From positions 1 to 64,000 of the forward strand of contig JADBWH010000039.1 of the NCBI GenBank assembly GCA_020404105.1: a stretch of 64,000 nt of DNA. Reading direction: 5' to 3'. The notes beneath the pieces are model-generated. The model saw only the letters and a program-made list of their open reading frames with translations, was not told the DNA's origin and did no database searches. Position 1 is the stretch's first letter; every line of letters begins with the position of its first letter. Shown here one piece after another: positions 51,974 through 60,102 of this stretch. Origin of the DNA: Pseudanabaena sp. M53BS1SP1A06MG (GTDB lineage Bacteria > Cyanobacteriota > Cyanobacteriia > Pseudanabaenales > Pseudanabaenaceae). A program made the position numbers and the translations under genes.

Positions 51974-53743
51974 CTATCGTTGAGTTAATAATTTATCGAT
52001 AATTGAGTCATCTTCGACAATACCAGCTTTCAGATTATATTCAAACCTACACTTCGCCTTCCGAAAATAACCACTATAGGAAAATGACTTGTCTTGTGTT
52101 TTGTATATCGCCATTTGCTCACTGATGCTTTGATCGATCAAACTGAGAACGAATTGATAGGCTATTTCTATAGATTCTGGATTATCAATAGATTTTAAAT
52201 CATTTTCTAAATACTTATAAATACCATAGGCAATCAATTCCGTAGCGTGACTGATATATTCTTTTGCTTCGCGTTGTGATTCTTTTTTAGTTTGCACATA
52301 ACGATAAATTGTATAGGTATAAATCAATTGCTGATAGATAGGCGAATCTTTTTCTCCATTAAATAGTCGATGTAATGGATGCAAGTAATTGTTGGTAGCA
52401 TCAAAAACTACTTCCATCACTTCATAGACACTATTTTTTGCTGTTTCTGGCTGTTCGTAAAAGGTTGCATACCAAAATCGCAAGAGTGTATCACTTTCAA
52501 TAGCAGAATTTAACTGTTTACTAAGTTGATTAGCAAAAACTTCACCACGCTTAGTAATATAGGCAATTTTTTTATTAGCAAAAATCTCTTTAGTATATAA
52601 ATTAAAATCTTTATTACTTACTTTATCTTTATAGGAAATAGGTGTTTGAGTATTGGTAGCATCTGTAATTTTTTCGACTATTTCTAGATCGCTAGTTTCA
52701 TATAATCTTACGTTCACAAATACATTTTCGAGGTTACTAATTCCCTTGCGCTGATTCTCTTTAAAGATCTCATAAAGAACGCGAGTTGTTTGTAAACCAT
52801 TGACAATTATAGGATTATGAGCTGGCAAAATATACTTGCCACTTTGTAATGTCGATGGTATTTCCATGCGCTCACAAACAATTGTAATACCATTATTTAG
52901 AAAAGGAAAATAAATTGATGAGTTAGGATCATTCAAGGTTTCTTTCATTCTTTGATTAGGTCTAACTTTAAAACCTAAAAACGAACGTATATTGTCAGAA
53001 AATAGGAATTCATAGGTATTATTTCCCGCTAGTTCTTGTTCAACTAATTGACAAAGTTCATTAGCTTCAATCCGAAAATTTGCTGCTCTAACATTACCCA
53101 CTGAGTAAGTATATAACCCCTGACCTTGGCGATCGGCAGTAATAATATTTGATGTCTGAGGATTAAAAATAAACTTAATATGTTTACGTTTTGACTGCGC
53201 TTTAATTAGTTGACTAATTTTTTCATAAATTGTATCTATATCCCAAATTTCGTATTCATCAGGCTTATGATAGGCGCGAAAATTCTGGCTATTTGCGGCA
53301 TTATTGCGATCGCTATTAGAGCCAGCATAGATAAAGTAATATTTAATATCAATAATGAAGCCATCTTTTGATAGCTGCTGATATTCATTGATCCTTGGTT
53401 GAATTAACTCAATATTTGGTTTACTAATGCCATAAACAAATAAATCATCTATATCATGGCGAAATTTTTCAATCTCATTTTGTTTTAGTTTTTGAGAGTT
53501 TTTACATTGAAATACCATGAAGGTAAAATAACATCCCTGTTCAACAAAGCAAGCACCATCAATGCCACCATCTCGACTGCCACCAATTAAGATATCGTCA
53601 TATATTTCTTGAAATGGACGCTCAGTAATTGCAGCAATTGAAAATATTTCAAAGGCTTTATCCTTATCAACATGAAACTGCTCAGCAATTCTTTCTAAGT
53701 ATCCATTGATAAATAATTGTTTGTTATCCATTTCTACACTCAA
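51974..53743 (-). CDS. AIPR-family (abortive infection) protein with nuclease motif
   Basis: A 589-residue protein. Near the N-terminus DGGIDG (58-63) and FMVFQCKNS (Gln79, Lys81) form a restriction-endonuclease-like core. The AIPR domain follows, with PAHNPIIVNGLQTTRVLYEI, NVFVNVRLYETSDLEIVEKI and TDATNTQTPISYKDKVSNKD. AIPR proteins give abortive infection against phage in lactococci. Start and stop overlap its neighbours (4 bp with hicB), so it is in the operon with the large ATPase. Confidence 0.88.
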   Translation of the reverse strand: MSVEMDNKQLFINGYLERIAEQFHVDKDKAFEIFSIAAITERPFQEIYDDILIGGSRDGGIDGACFVEQGCYFTFMVFQCKNSQKLKQNEIEKFRHDIDDLFVYGISKPNIELIQPRINEYQQLSKDGFIIDIKYYFIYAGSNSDRNNAANSQNFRAYHKPDEYEIWDIDTIYEKISQLIKAQSKRKHIKFIFNPQTSNIITADRQGQGLYTYSVGNVRAANFRIEANELCQLVEQELAGNNTYEFLFSDNIRSFLGFKVRPNQRMKETLNDPNSSIYFPFLNNGITIVCERMEIPSTLQSGKYILPAHNPIIVNGLQTTRVLYEIFKENQRKGISNLENVFVNVRLYETSDLEIVEKITDATNTQTPISYKDKVSNKDFNLYTKEIFANKKIAYITKRGEVFANQLSKQLNSAIESDTLLRFWYATFYEQPETAKNSVYEVMEVVFDATNNYLHPLHRLFNGEKDSPIYQQLIYTYTIYRYVQTKKESQREAKEYISHATELIAYGIYKYLENDLKSIDNPESIEIAYQFVLSLIDQSISEQMAIYKTQDKSFSYSGYFRKAKCRFEYNLKAGIVEDDSIIDKLLTQR

Positions 53744-53973
53744 GCAACCATGCTTACTGTTTTTGGTTCTGGTAATTTATCACCAGATAATTCATACGCC
53801 ATAATTAGCGATTCTAAAGCCTCAATTCCATTATTTAAAGCTTCAGTGTATGTATCGCCATGCGATCGCCATTTTTGATTAGGAAAATCAGGAAATCCTA
53901 CTAAAAAGCAATCATCTTCATCTGACCATTGAATAATCATTTGATACTTAGGCTGATATTTGAGTTTATTCAT
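53740..53973 (-). CDS. hicB: HicB-family antitoxin
   Basis: A 77-residue HicB: YQMIIQWSDEDDCFLVGFPD, QKWRSHGDTYTEALNNGIEA and LESLIMAYELSGDKLPEPKT. It lies downstream of and overlaps its hicA by 8 bp, and overlaps the AIPR gene start by 4 bp. The pair is therefore embedded in the defence operon, not beside it. Confidence 0.92.
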   Translation of the reverse strand: MNKLKYQPKYQMIIQWSDEDDCFLVGFPDFPNQKWRSHGDTYTEALNNGIEALESLIMAYELSGDKLPEPKTVSMVA

Positions 53974-54184
53974 CCTTTTGGTTTCTCCTTACTTCTTTTA
54001 AGGCATCTTGTACAGCTTTTTCTAAATAGCGTTTTGCATCATCTCCATCTTTACCCGATATCGTCAGTTTACCATTATACAAAGGGTGTATCCAGTTGGT
54101 ATGACTACCCTTTCCTGTTAGTTCGGTAAATCCTTCCTGCCGTAAAATCTGTTTTAGCTCTCGTACTTTTTTAGGCATCGTCAT
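53966..54184 (-). CDS. hicA: HicA-family toxin
   Basis: A 72-residue HicA with the catalytic His in TGKGSHTNWIHPLYNGKLTI and the typical start KVRELKQILRQEGFTEL. The ATG overlaps the stop of the DUF4007 gene (ATGA), so translation is coupled to it. A second ATG at 54178 is equally possible. Confidence 0.9.
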   Translation of the reverse strand: MTMPKKVRELKQILRQEGFTELTGKGSHTNWIHPLYNGKLTISGKDGDDAKRYLEKAVQDALKEVRRNQKDE

Positions 54185-55116
54185 TTCCCATAATATTTAT
54201 TTAAAACTGTGTGACTAAGCTTTGCGGGATCTTGAGTAAAAGACATCTGAATTATGCCAGCACTGTCAGAAAAAGTAATTTCATTACACCATCGTGCTAC
54301 CTGCTCAATTGCATCACAAAGAGCAGACTCCGATAACTTAAATACCATTCCGGGGCTACCTTCATCGAATAATAAACTCGACAAAGAGATTGTCCTCTGC
54401 GTAGTACTAACCGTTTTCGCAAAATCTAGACAAGCTGATACTAAGATTTCATGAGGGAGACTAGTCTTAGCACCTGTGCGAAATAAATAATGCTTACCAT
54501 CTCCTGCTTTTTGAATCAATCCTAATTCTGCAAAGGGACAATCTAAGTTATCTTCATTCAAACTCAGATCATCACCTTGTCTAACATACATTCGCAAAAG
54601 GCAAGTGATATCTTTTTTTAATGAAGCTTCCACAGTGCGATTGCCTGCTGTATCACGATACTGAATGAGCATCAACAGCAAATCCTCAATAGTAAATTCT
54701 GTTTGATGTAAGTTATTAAAGATTGCGTACCAAGCTGAGGCTTTACAGGGTTGCTGCAATAGATGCCAATGCAATAACCATAGGGAAGCAGGATCTTCTA
54801 AAAAGGAATCGTAACCATCTTCACCTAGCAGTAATCGTCCAAATTGCGATATTTGGGGTGATGCTTGCGGTGATGACTGTCCTGCGCGATCGTCTTCAAT
54901 CAGCTTAAATGCTCCACACCAATAGCGAATTGCCTTCGCCATGTTTTTTCCTACCCCTAGCTGAATGTGAGCATCTTCTTCTAAAAAAATGTTGGAGTTA
55001 GCATTAACCGCCTCAAATCCTTTCTTTAGCCAGCCATAACGAGGATAAAATGTCTCATGACGAGCAAAAATTAATTCCGTGACAGTAGGAATATTGATGT
55101 TGATAGTATGAACCAT
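54181..55116 (-). CDS. DUF4007-family protein, copy 2
   Basis: A 311-residue DUF4007 protein: ELIFARHETFYPRYGWLKKG, LGVGKNMAKAIRYWCGAFKL, SLWLLHWHLLQQPCKASAWY and LSTTVLNKYYGK-like end. The R-H-E-T-F and G-x-G-K-N-M segments are the family's best-conserved parts. It is diverged from copy 1 at 41830-42699 and shares the family core only. It is the second gene of the block and overlaps hicA. Confidence 0.9.
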   Translation of the reverse strand: MVHTININIPTVTELIFARHETFYPRYGWLKKGFEAVNANSNIFLEEDAHIQLGVGKNMAKAIRYWCGAFKLIEDDRAGQSSPQASPQISQFGRLLLGEDGYDSFLEDPASLWLLHWHLLQQPCKASAWYAIFNNLHQTEFTIEDLLLMLIQYRDTAGNRTVEASLKKDITCLLRMYVRQGDDLSLNEDNLDCPFAELGLIQKAGDGKHYLFRTGAKTSLPHEILVSACLDFAKTVSTTQRTISLSSLLFDEGSPGMVFKLSESALCDAIEQVARWCNEITFSDSAGIIQMSFTQDPAKLSHTVLNKYYGK

Positions 55117-55118
55117 AT

Positions 55119-55400
55119 TTACTCTTGAATTTGCTTTGCCATCTTAACCCAACTCTCAATACCCTTTTGAGTGGGAACACCACTATCATTAAATGCACGA
55201 ATATTTCGTTTGTGCAGAGATCCATAGCTAATATGCAGCGATCGCTCTAAGCCATAAAAGTATAGCGAATCAAAGGGTAATCGGTTTGTCAAAATCCAGT
55301 CTATAACCACATCACTGGGAATGTTTGTGATCTTAAAATCGCAGGCTGTTCCTAAACGGGAACAGTAGTAATTGCCATTTTTATTCACTTCTTGAGCCAT
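55119..55400 (-). CDS. Hypothetical 93-aa protein at the head of the block
   Basis: A small protein with NYYCSRLGTACDFKITNIPS, IDWILTNRLPFDSLYFYGLE and RSLHISYGSLHKRNI. The 'LYFYG..R.LHISYG' pattern recalls the C-terminus of phage-type M15 peptidases, but the zinc site is incomplete, so activity is doubtful. Its stop is 2 bp from the DUF4007 start. The gene begins at the edge of an ISKra4 fragment, so its promoter must lie in or beyond that fragment. Confidence 0.6.
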   Translation of the reverse strand: MAQEVNKNGNYYCSRLGTACDFKITNIPSDVVIDWILTNRLPFDSLYFYGLERSLHISYGSLHKRNIRAFNDSGVPTQKGIESWVKMAKQIQE

Positions 55401-55402
55401 AT

Positions 55403-55594
55403 GTTATCGATGTCTGGAGCAACACGTCCGGCTCTGGTGCTGTCGAATCTTCGATTAAGCAAATTGGGCGGCGCATTAAGATTTCTGGCGCTCAATGGAA
55501 TCAAAAAAATGTCCCACAAGTTTTGACGCATCGCTATGCTTATCTCAATGGCTTACTTGATTCTTCTATATATAATTACTCAGCGACTAAGTAG
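55403..55594 (+). pseudogene. C-terminal remnant of an ISKra4-family transposase
   Basis: An open stretch of 63 codons: SGSGAVESSIKQIGRRIKIS, then GAQWNQKNVPQVLTHRYAYL and NGLLDSS, ending TAG at 55592-55594. GSGAVES-IKQI-RR-KISGAQWN is the strongly conserved C-terminal motif of ISKra4 transposases. The rest of the element is missing, and the 93-aa gene begins 3 bp from its left edge. Confidence 0.8.
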
Positions 55595-55675
55595 CTCAAC
55601 TTAATTAAAACCCAAAACGAGAGTTTGTTCCGCCCGCTACGCGGGCGGAACAAACTTCTCGGTTTTTAGTTTACT
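55590..55675 (-). repeat. Palindromic GTTCCGCCCGC repeat, copy C
   Basis: Inverted relative to copy B: AGTAGCTCAACTTAATTAAA, CCCAAAACGAGAG, arms TTTGTTCCGCCCGC / GCGGGCGGAACAAA around TAC, then CTTCTCGGTTTTTAGTTTACT. It overlaps the stop codon of the ISKra4 remnant. A partial echo (GGGTTTTAGGTTTACTTATG) is at about 57037-57056. Confidence 0.85.
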
Positions 55676-55735
55676 TATGTCTAGCTACTTAGCTGAGATG
55701 CTCCCCCATTAATCCCTTGCTCTAAATATTCTGTT

Positions 55736-56614
55736 ATGGATAAACTTTCCCTTTTCCCAACCGAAGATGGTTCGATTACCTTTTGGTCAGAAACCTTTCA
55801 AGAAACCTTTCATAGCTCTCATGGCGCAAAGCACGAAGCCGAAGCAAAATTTGTGATACCTGCCAAGATTGCCGAAAAAGCTCAAACTCAAACCAAACTA
55901 AACATTCTTGATGTTTGTTATGGCTTAGGTTACAACTCGGCTGCCGCGATCACCTGCGTCTCGGATTTAAAACAATCTAGTCAAACTTCCGTTGCTAATC
56001 TCCACATTATTGCCCTAGAAAATAATCTCGAAGTACCTCAAAAAGCGATCGCCTCAGGATTGGTAGATATTTGGCAACCTATAATCGTACAAATTCTTTC
56101 AAAAGCGGCGGAAGCCCAAAGTGTTGAAACAGAAAATTTAACTCTACAACTTCTCATCGGTGATGCCCGTCAAACCATTAGCCAAGTTCCTCAACGATGG
56201 GCTGATGCCATTTTTCTCGATCCCTTCTCACCTCCCCATTGTCCCCAACTTTGGACAATCGAATTTATCCAACTGTTAGCCAACAGCCTTAAAGCTGATG
56301 GCTATCTCGTTACATACTCCGCATCCGCCGCCGTGAGAACCGCCATGCTGATGGCGGGATTACAAATTGGTGCGATCGCTCCCATCGGACGCAAGTCCCC
56401 CAGTACGATTGCCGCATTTGCTCCCACAGCAATACCACCTATCTCCAGTACTGAATCAGCTTTTCTCAAGACTCGTGCCGCTATCCCCTATCGTGATCGC
56501 ACTTTACAAAGCCATGCCTCCGAAATTATTGCCAACCGTAAAGCTGAACAGAATAATAGTAATCTTCCTTCCAGTTCAAGTCTTCGCAACAAAAAAAAGC
56601 AATCATCTACTTAG
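55736..56614 (+). CDS. MnmC-type tRNA methyltransferase (MnmD domain)
   Basis: A 292-residue protein matching the methyltransferase half of MnmC: LFPTEDGSITFWSETFQETF, HSSHGAKHEAEAKF, LDVCYGLGYNSAAAITCVSD, ADAIFLDPFSPPHCPQLWTI and VTYSASAAVRTAMLMAGLQI. It would methylate the 5-aminomethyl group of uridine-34 in some tRNAs. The oxidoreductase half is absent, as in many cyanobacteria. The last 40 residues are a Lys/Ser-rich tail. Confidence 0.88.
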   Translation: MDKLSLFPTEDGSITFWSETFQETFHSSHGAKHEAEAKFVIPAKIAEKAQTQTKLNILDVCYGLGYNSAAAITCVSDLKQSSQTSVANLHIIALENNLEVPQKAIASGLVDIWQPIIVQILSKAAEAQSVETENLTLQLLIGDARQTISQVPQRWADAIFLDPFSPPHCPQLWTIEFIQLLANSLKADGYLVTYSASAAVRTAMLMAGLQIGAIAPIGRKSPSTIAAFAPTAIPPISSTESAFLKTRAAIPYRDRTLQSHASEIIANRKAEQNNSNLPSSSSLRNKKKQSST

Positions 56615-57196
56615 TATAGGCACTGGTTCCGTAATACAGCGCTTTGCACTTACTCAAAACCCAAAAATATTTAAGGAAGTGGCGCTTTGCGCCACTTCCT
56701 TAAATATTTCTGTACTACTCAAAGCCTCAATAGGCTGTATGGAAAAAGCCATGAAACCCTTTTGATGCCTAGATTTCGATAATTTAGCCTTAAAACGCCT
56801 AAAGCCTTTGCCTGACAAGGGTTTTAGGCAAATAATCCTATCAGACGGAACCAGTACCAACCAATTGAGACAATGTGAAAGGATTTCTTCAAAAATCAGT
56901 TTACTAAGTGTTGTTACCTTGCTACTTAATCCATTAATGGGCTGTAATAGAGGAGGTGATCGCACATAGTTGTAAGTAGCTCACCATAGTTATAAACATT
57001 GCTGTTTCGCGCACATAACGCTTAAGAAAGCAATTTGGGTTTTAGGTTTACTTATGCCTAACTATTTAGCAGCTAACCAAGATATACCAAATCAGAATAG
57101 ACAGTTAGTAACGGGGGTTGATAGGCTTTGACGATAATGTAAACTTATTTTAATTAACATTAGTAATCACCATCGCTCCTGCTGTAACCAAAGCCA
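56615..57196. other. Intergenic region of 582 bp made of repeat fragments
   Basis: No gene seen. It holds the perfect palindrome at 56666-56708. Sequence around 56700-56736 (AAATATTTCTGTACTACTCA, then AAGCCTCAATA) recurs with few changes at 59977-60012. About 57026-57066 echoes one end of the GTTCCGCCCGC repeat. The last 100 bp must contain the clpB promoter; no CIRCE element (TTAGCACTC-N9-GAGTGCTAA) is present. Confidence 0.6.
56666..56708. repeat. Perfect 20-bp-arm palindrome
   Basis: AATATTTAAGGAAGTGGCGC and its exact complement flank a TTT loop. It lies about 50 bp downstream of the MnmC-type gene and may terminate its transcript. Confidence 0.75.
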
Positions 57197-59872
57197 ATGC
57201 AACCAACCGATCCGAAAAAATTTACCGAAAAAGCATGGGAAGCGATCGTCAAATCGCAAGAAGTCGCAAGGCGATCGCAACATCAGCAACTTGAAGTTGA
57301 GCATTTAGTAATGGCGTTACTGGAGCAGGAAGAGGGTTTGACGAAAACCATCTTTACTGTGATGGCAGTGCCAATGGCACGAGCAAGGCGGCAGGTGGAA
57401 GAATTTTTGCGGCGACAGCCCCGCGTGGCAAGTCCAGAGCAGTTATATCTGGGGCGCAATCTAGAGGTATGGCTTGATCGCGCTGAAGAGAGTCGCAAGA
57501 GCTTTAGTGATGAATTTATAGCGATCGAGCATATGCTGCTTGGCTTAGCTGATGATGATCGGCTCGGCAAAAGACTCTACCGTGAACTAAGCATTGATCG
57601 TAAAAAGTTAGAGGATGCTATTAAATCAGTTCGTGGTAGCCAAACCATTACTGATCAGAACCCTGAAGCGAAGTATGCCGCTTTAGAGAAATATGGGCGG
57701 GACCTGACGGAACAGGCAAAGGAAGGTAAACTCGATCCTGTAATTGGGCGCGATGATGAAATTAGGCGAGTCGTGCAGGTCTTATCTCGACGTACCAAAA
57801 ATAACCCTGTCTTGATTGGCGAACCAGGGGTAGGTAAAACAGCGATCGCCGAAGGGCTAGCACAGCGAATTATTCGTGGAGATGTACCAGAATCTCTCAA
57901 AGACCGCACAATTATTAGTCTTGACATGGGTTCGCTGATTGCAGGTGCAAAATATCGTGGTGAATTTGAAGATCGCCTTAAAGCTGTGCTCAAGGAAGTT
58001 CTCAATTCCGACGGTCAGATCGTGCTGTTTATTGATGAATTGCATACTGTTGTTGGTGCGGGGGCAACGCAGCAGGGGGCAATGGATGCAGGAAACTTGC
58101 TCAAACCAATGCTAGCGCGGGGAGAACTCCGTTGTATAGGCGCGACTACTTTAGATGAATACCGCCAATATATTGAAAAGGATGCTGCCTTAGAGAGAAG
58201 ATTCCAGCAAGTTCTCGTTGATCAGCCCACTGTGGAAGATACGATTTCGATTTTGCGGGGCTTGAAAGAACGCTATGAGGTACATCATGGTGTGAATATC
58301 TCTGACTCAGCTCTAGTAGCAGCAGCAACGCTTTCTAATCGCTATATTACCGATCGTTTTTTGCCAGACAAGGCGATCGATCTCGTTGATGAGGCGGCTG
58401 CAAAGTTGAAGATGGAAATCACATCGAAACCCTTAGAACTTGATGAGATTGATCGCCGCCTAATGCAATTAGAGATGGAAAGACTCTCCTTGCAAAAGGA
58501 AGGTGATTTTACGCCCATTGAACGGGTAGAGGCTGAAGGTAAAGTTGTTTACAAAACCAAGAGTGGTAAGGCTGTTCAAGATAGACTTGATCGGCTTGAT
58601 AAGGAGATGAATGAATTGCGCGATCGCCAAGTTTCCCTTGATGATCGTTGGCAGCAAGAAAAAGACACGATTGATAATTTGCGAACTCTGAAAGAACAAA
58701 TCGATCAAACTAAGTTGCAAATTGAGCAAGCTGAACGGGAATTTAATCTCAACAAGGCGGCTGAGTTGAAATACGGTAAATTAACGGAACTAGAGAAAAA
58801 CCTTGATGAGGCAGAGCTAGAACTGAATCGGGCTAGGGCTGATGGCTCGATTTTGTTCCGTGAGCAAGTTACCGAAGATGATATTGCCGAAATCGTAGCG
58901 CGTTGGACAGGCATTCCTCTCAAAAAGTTATTACTATCTGAACGCCAGAAATTACTCACACTCGAAACCCATCTTCATGATCGCGTAATTGGGCAAGAAG
59001 AAGCCGTAAGCTCTGTAGCCGCAGCAATTCGTCGCGCCCGAGCAGGCATGAATGATCCCAATCGTCCCCTTGGGTCATTCCTCTTTTTAGGTCCTACAGG
59101 TGTTGGGAAAACGGAACTTGCTCGCGCCCTTGCCGAATTTCTATTTGATGCCGATAGCTCGATGATTCGCATTGATATGTCGGAATATATGGAAAAGCAT
59201 TCCGTATCGCGCCTAATCGGTGCGCCTCCGGGATATGTGGGCTATGAGGAAGGCGGACAATTCTCAGAGGCAGTGCGTCGTCATCCCTATTCAGTCGTCC
59301 TTTTTGATGAGGTCGAAAAGGCTCATCCTGATGTATTTAATATTCTATTGCAAGTTCTCGATGATGGACGTATTACCGATAGTCAAGGACGCTTAGTTGA
59401 TTGCAAAAATACTGTAATCATCATGACTAGTAATATTGGTAGCGATCGCATTCTTGAAGTATCTAAAGATCTGCCATCTGAGCTTGATGGTGATTCACGC
59501 TACGAGGAAATGCGCGATAAAGTTCTGGATGTGCTTCGCAATCACTTTCGTCCAGAGTTTCTCAACCGCATTGATGAGACGGTGATTTTCCATGCCCTAC
59601 GTCGTAATGAGATCCGATCAATTGCCGAGTTACAAATTAAACGTATCGAAAATCGCCTTAGCGATCGCAAGATTTCTCTTAATCTCAGTGATGAGGCAAA
59701 AAATTATGTTGCAGCCGTTGGTTACGATCCTTCCTACGGTGCGCGTCCTCTGAAACGAGCTATTCAGCGAGAGATTGAGAACCCCATCGCTACAAAAATC
59801 CTTGAAGGAGTTTTCACTGAAGGTTACAGCATCTATATCACTGTCGAGAATGACAAATTAGTTTTTAGCTAA
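57197..59872 (+). CDS. clpB: ATP-dependent disaggregase ClpB
   Basis: An 891-residue Hsp100 chaperone. The Clp N-domain (about 1-145) is followed by NBD1 with Walker [16 protein letters not shown] and Walker [15 protein letters not shown], the coiled-coil middle domain (about 405-530), and NBD2 with [18 protein letters not shown], Walker [14 protein letters not shown] and the sensor-2 region [12 protein letters not shown]. Together with Hsp70 it resolubilises aggregates. Complete and of normal length. The stop is 1 bp before a MITE-like element. Confidence 0.97.
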   Translation: MQPTDPKKFTEKAWEAIVKSQEVARRSQHQQLEVEHLVMALLEQEEGLTKTIFTVMAVPMARARRQVEEFLRRQPRVASPEQLYLGRNLEVWLDRAEESRKSFSDEFIAIEHMLLGLADDDRLGKRLYRELSIDRKKLEDAIKSVRGSQTITDQNPEAKYAALEKYGRDLTEQAKEGKLDPVIGRDDEIRRVVQVLSRRTKNNPVLIGEPGVGKTAIAEGLAQRIIRGDVPESLKDRTIISLDMGSLIAGAKYRGEFEDRLKAVLKEVLNSDGQIVLFIDELHTVVGAGATQQGAMDAGNLLKPMLARGELRCIGATTLDEYRQYIEKDAALERRFQQVLVDQPTVEDTISILRGLKERYEVHHGVNISDSALVAAATLSNRYITDRFLPDKAIDLVDEAAAKLKMEITSKPLELDEIDRRLMQLEMERLSLQKEGDFTPIERVEAEGKVVYKTKSGKAVQDRLDRLDKEMNELRDRQVSLDDRWQQEKDTIDNLRTLKEQIDQTKLQIEQAEREFNLNKAAELKYGKLTELEKNLDEAELELNRARADGSILFREQVTEDDIAEIVARWTGIPLKKLLLSERQKLLTLETHLHDRVIGQEEAVSSVAAAIRRARAGMNDPNRPLGSFLFLGPTGVGKTELARALAEFLFDADSSMIRIDMSEYMEKHSVSRLIGAPPGYVGYEEGGQFSEAVRRHPYSVVLFDEVEKAHPDVFNILLQVLDDGRITDSQGRLVDCKNTVIIMTSNIGSDRILEVSKDLPSELDGDSRYEEMRDKVLDVLRNHFRPEFLNRIDETVIFHALRRNEIRSIAELQIKRIENRLSDRKISLNLSDEAKNYVAAVGYDPSYGARPLKRAIQREIENPIATKILEGVFTEGYSIYITVENDKLVFS

Positions 59873-59873
59873 A

Positions 59874-59972
59874 TAACGTCAGTTCGGGTTAAACTTGCAA
59901 ACTTTAAAAGCTTAAAAGTAAAAGCCTTGCTCAGCAAAGCTTTTACTTTTAGGTTTTCCCGAATTCGCGTTT
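59874..59972. repeat. MITE-like element with TAACGTCAGTTCGGG end, short copy
   Basis: The left end is identical to that at 33987 (TAACGTCAGTTCGGG), followed by TTAAACTTGCAAACTTTAAAAG and the hairpin AAAAGTAAAAG...CTTTTACTTTT; the right end CCCGAATTCGCGTT is diverged. The second hairpin of the long copy is missing. Confidence 0.78.
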
Positions 59973-60051
59973 TTTAAAATATTTCTTTACCACTCAAAGC
60001 CTCAATATTCTGCAATTGCACATGTAAAAAGAGATATGCAGAAATATACAA

Positions 60052-60084
60052 AAAGAAGGGCTTGGCAATGCCAAGCCCTTCTTT
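60052..60084. terminator. Bidirectional terminator between clpB and ileS
   Basis: AAAGAAGGGCTTGGC and GCCAAGCCCTTCTTT pair perfectly around AAT. On the minus strand the stem is followed by further T residues, so it fits ileS best; on the plus strand ATTTG follows. Confidence 0.85.
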
Positions 60085-60102
60085 ATTTGTGGGATAATTT
60101 TT

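Noticed and set aside
48424-55116. A BREX system
   Set aside because: The large ATPase resembles BrxC/PglY in size and P-loop, but no BrxZ/PglZ phosphatase domain, BrxX methyltransferase or BrxL is seen.
34858-55400. A canonical dndABCDE or sspABCD locus
   Set aside because: Only the cysteine desulfurase and the PP-loop protein match. No DndB, DndD (SMC-like) or DndE could be recognised, so the standard names are not used.
57100-57196. CIRCE heat-shock operator upstream of clpB
   Set aside because: The TTAGCACTC-N9-GAGTGCTAA pattern is absent.
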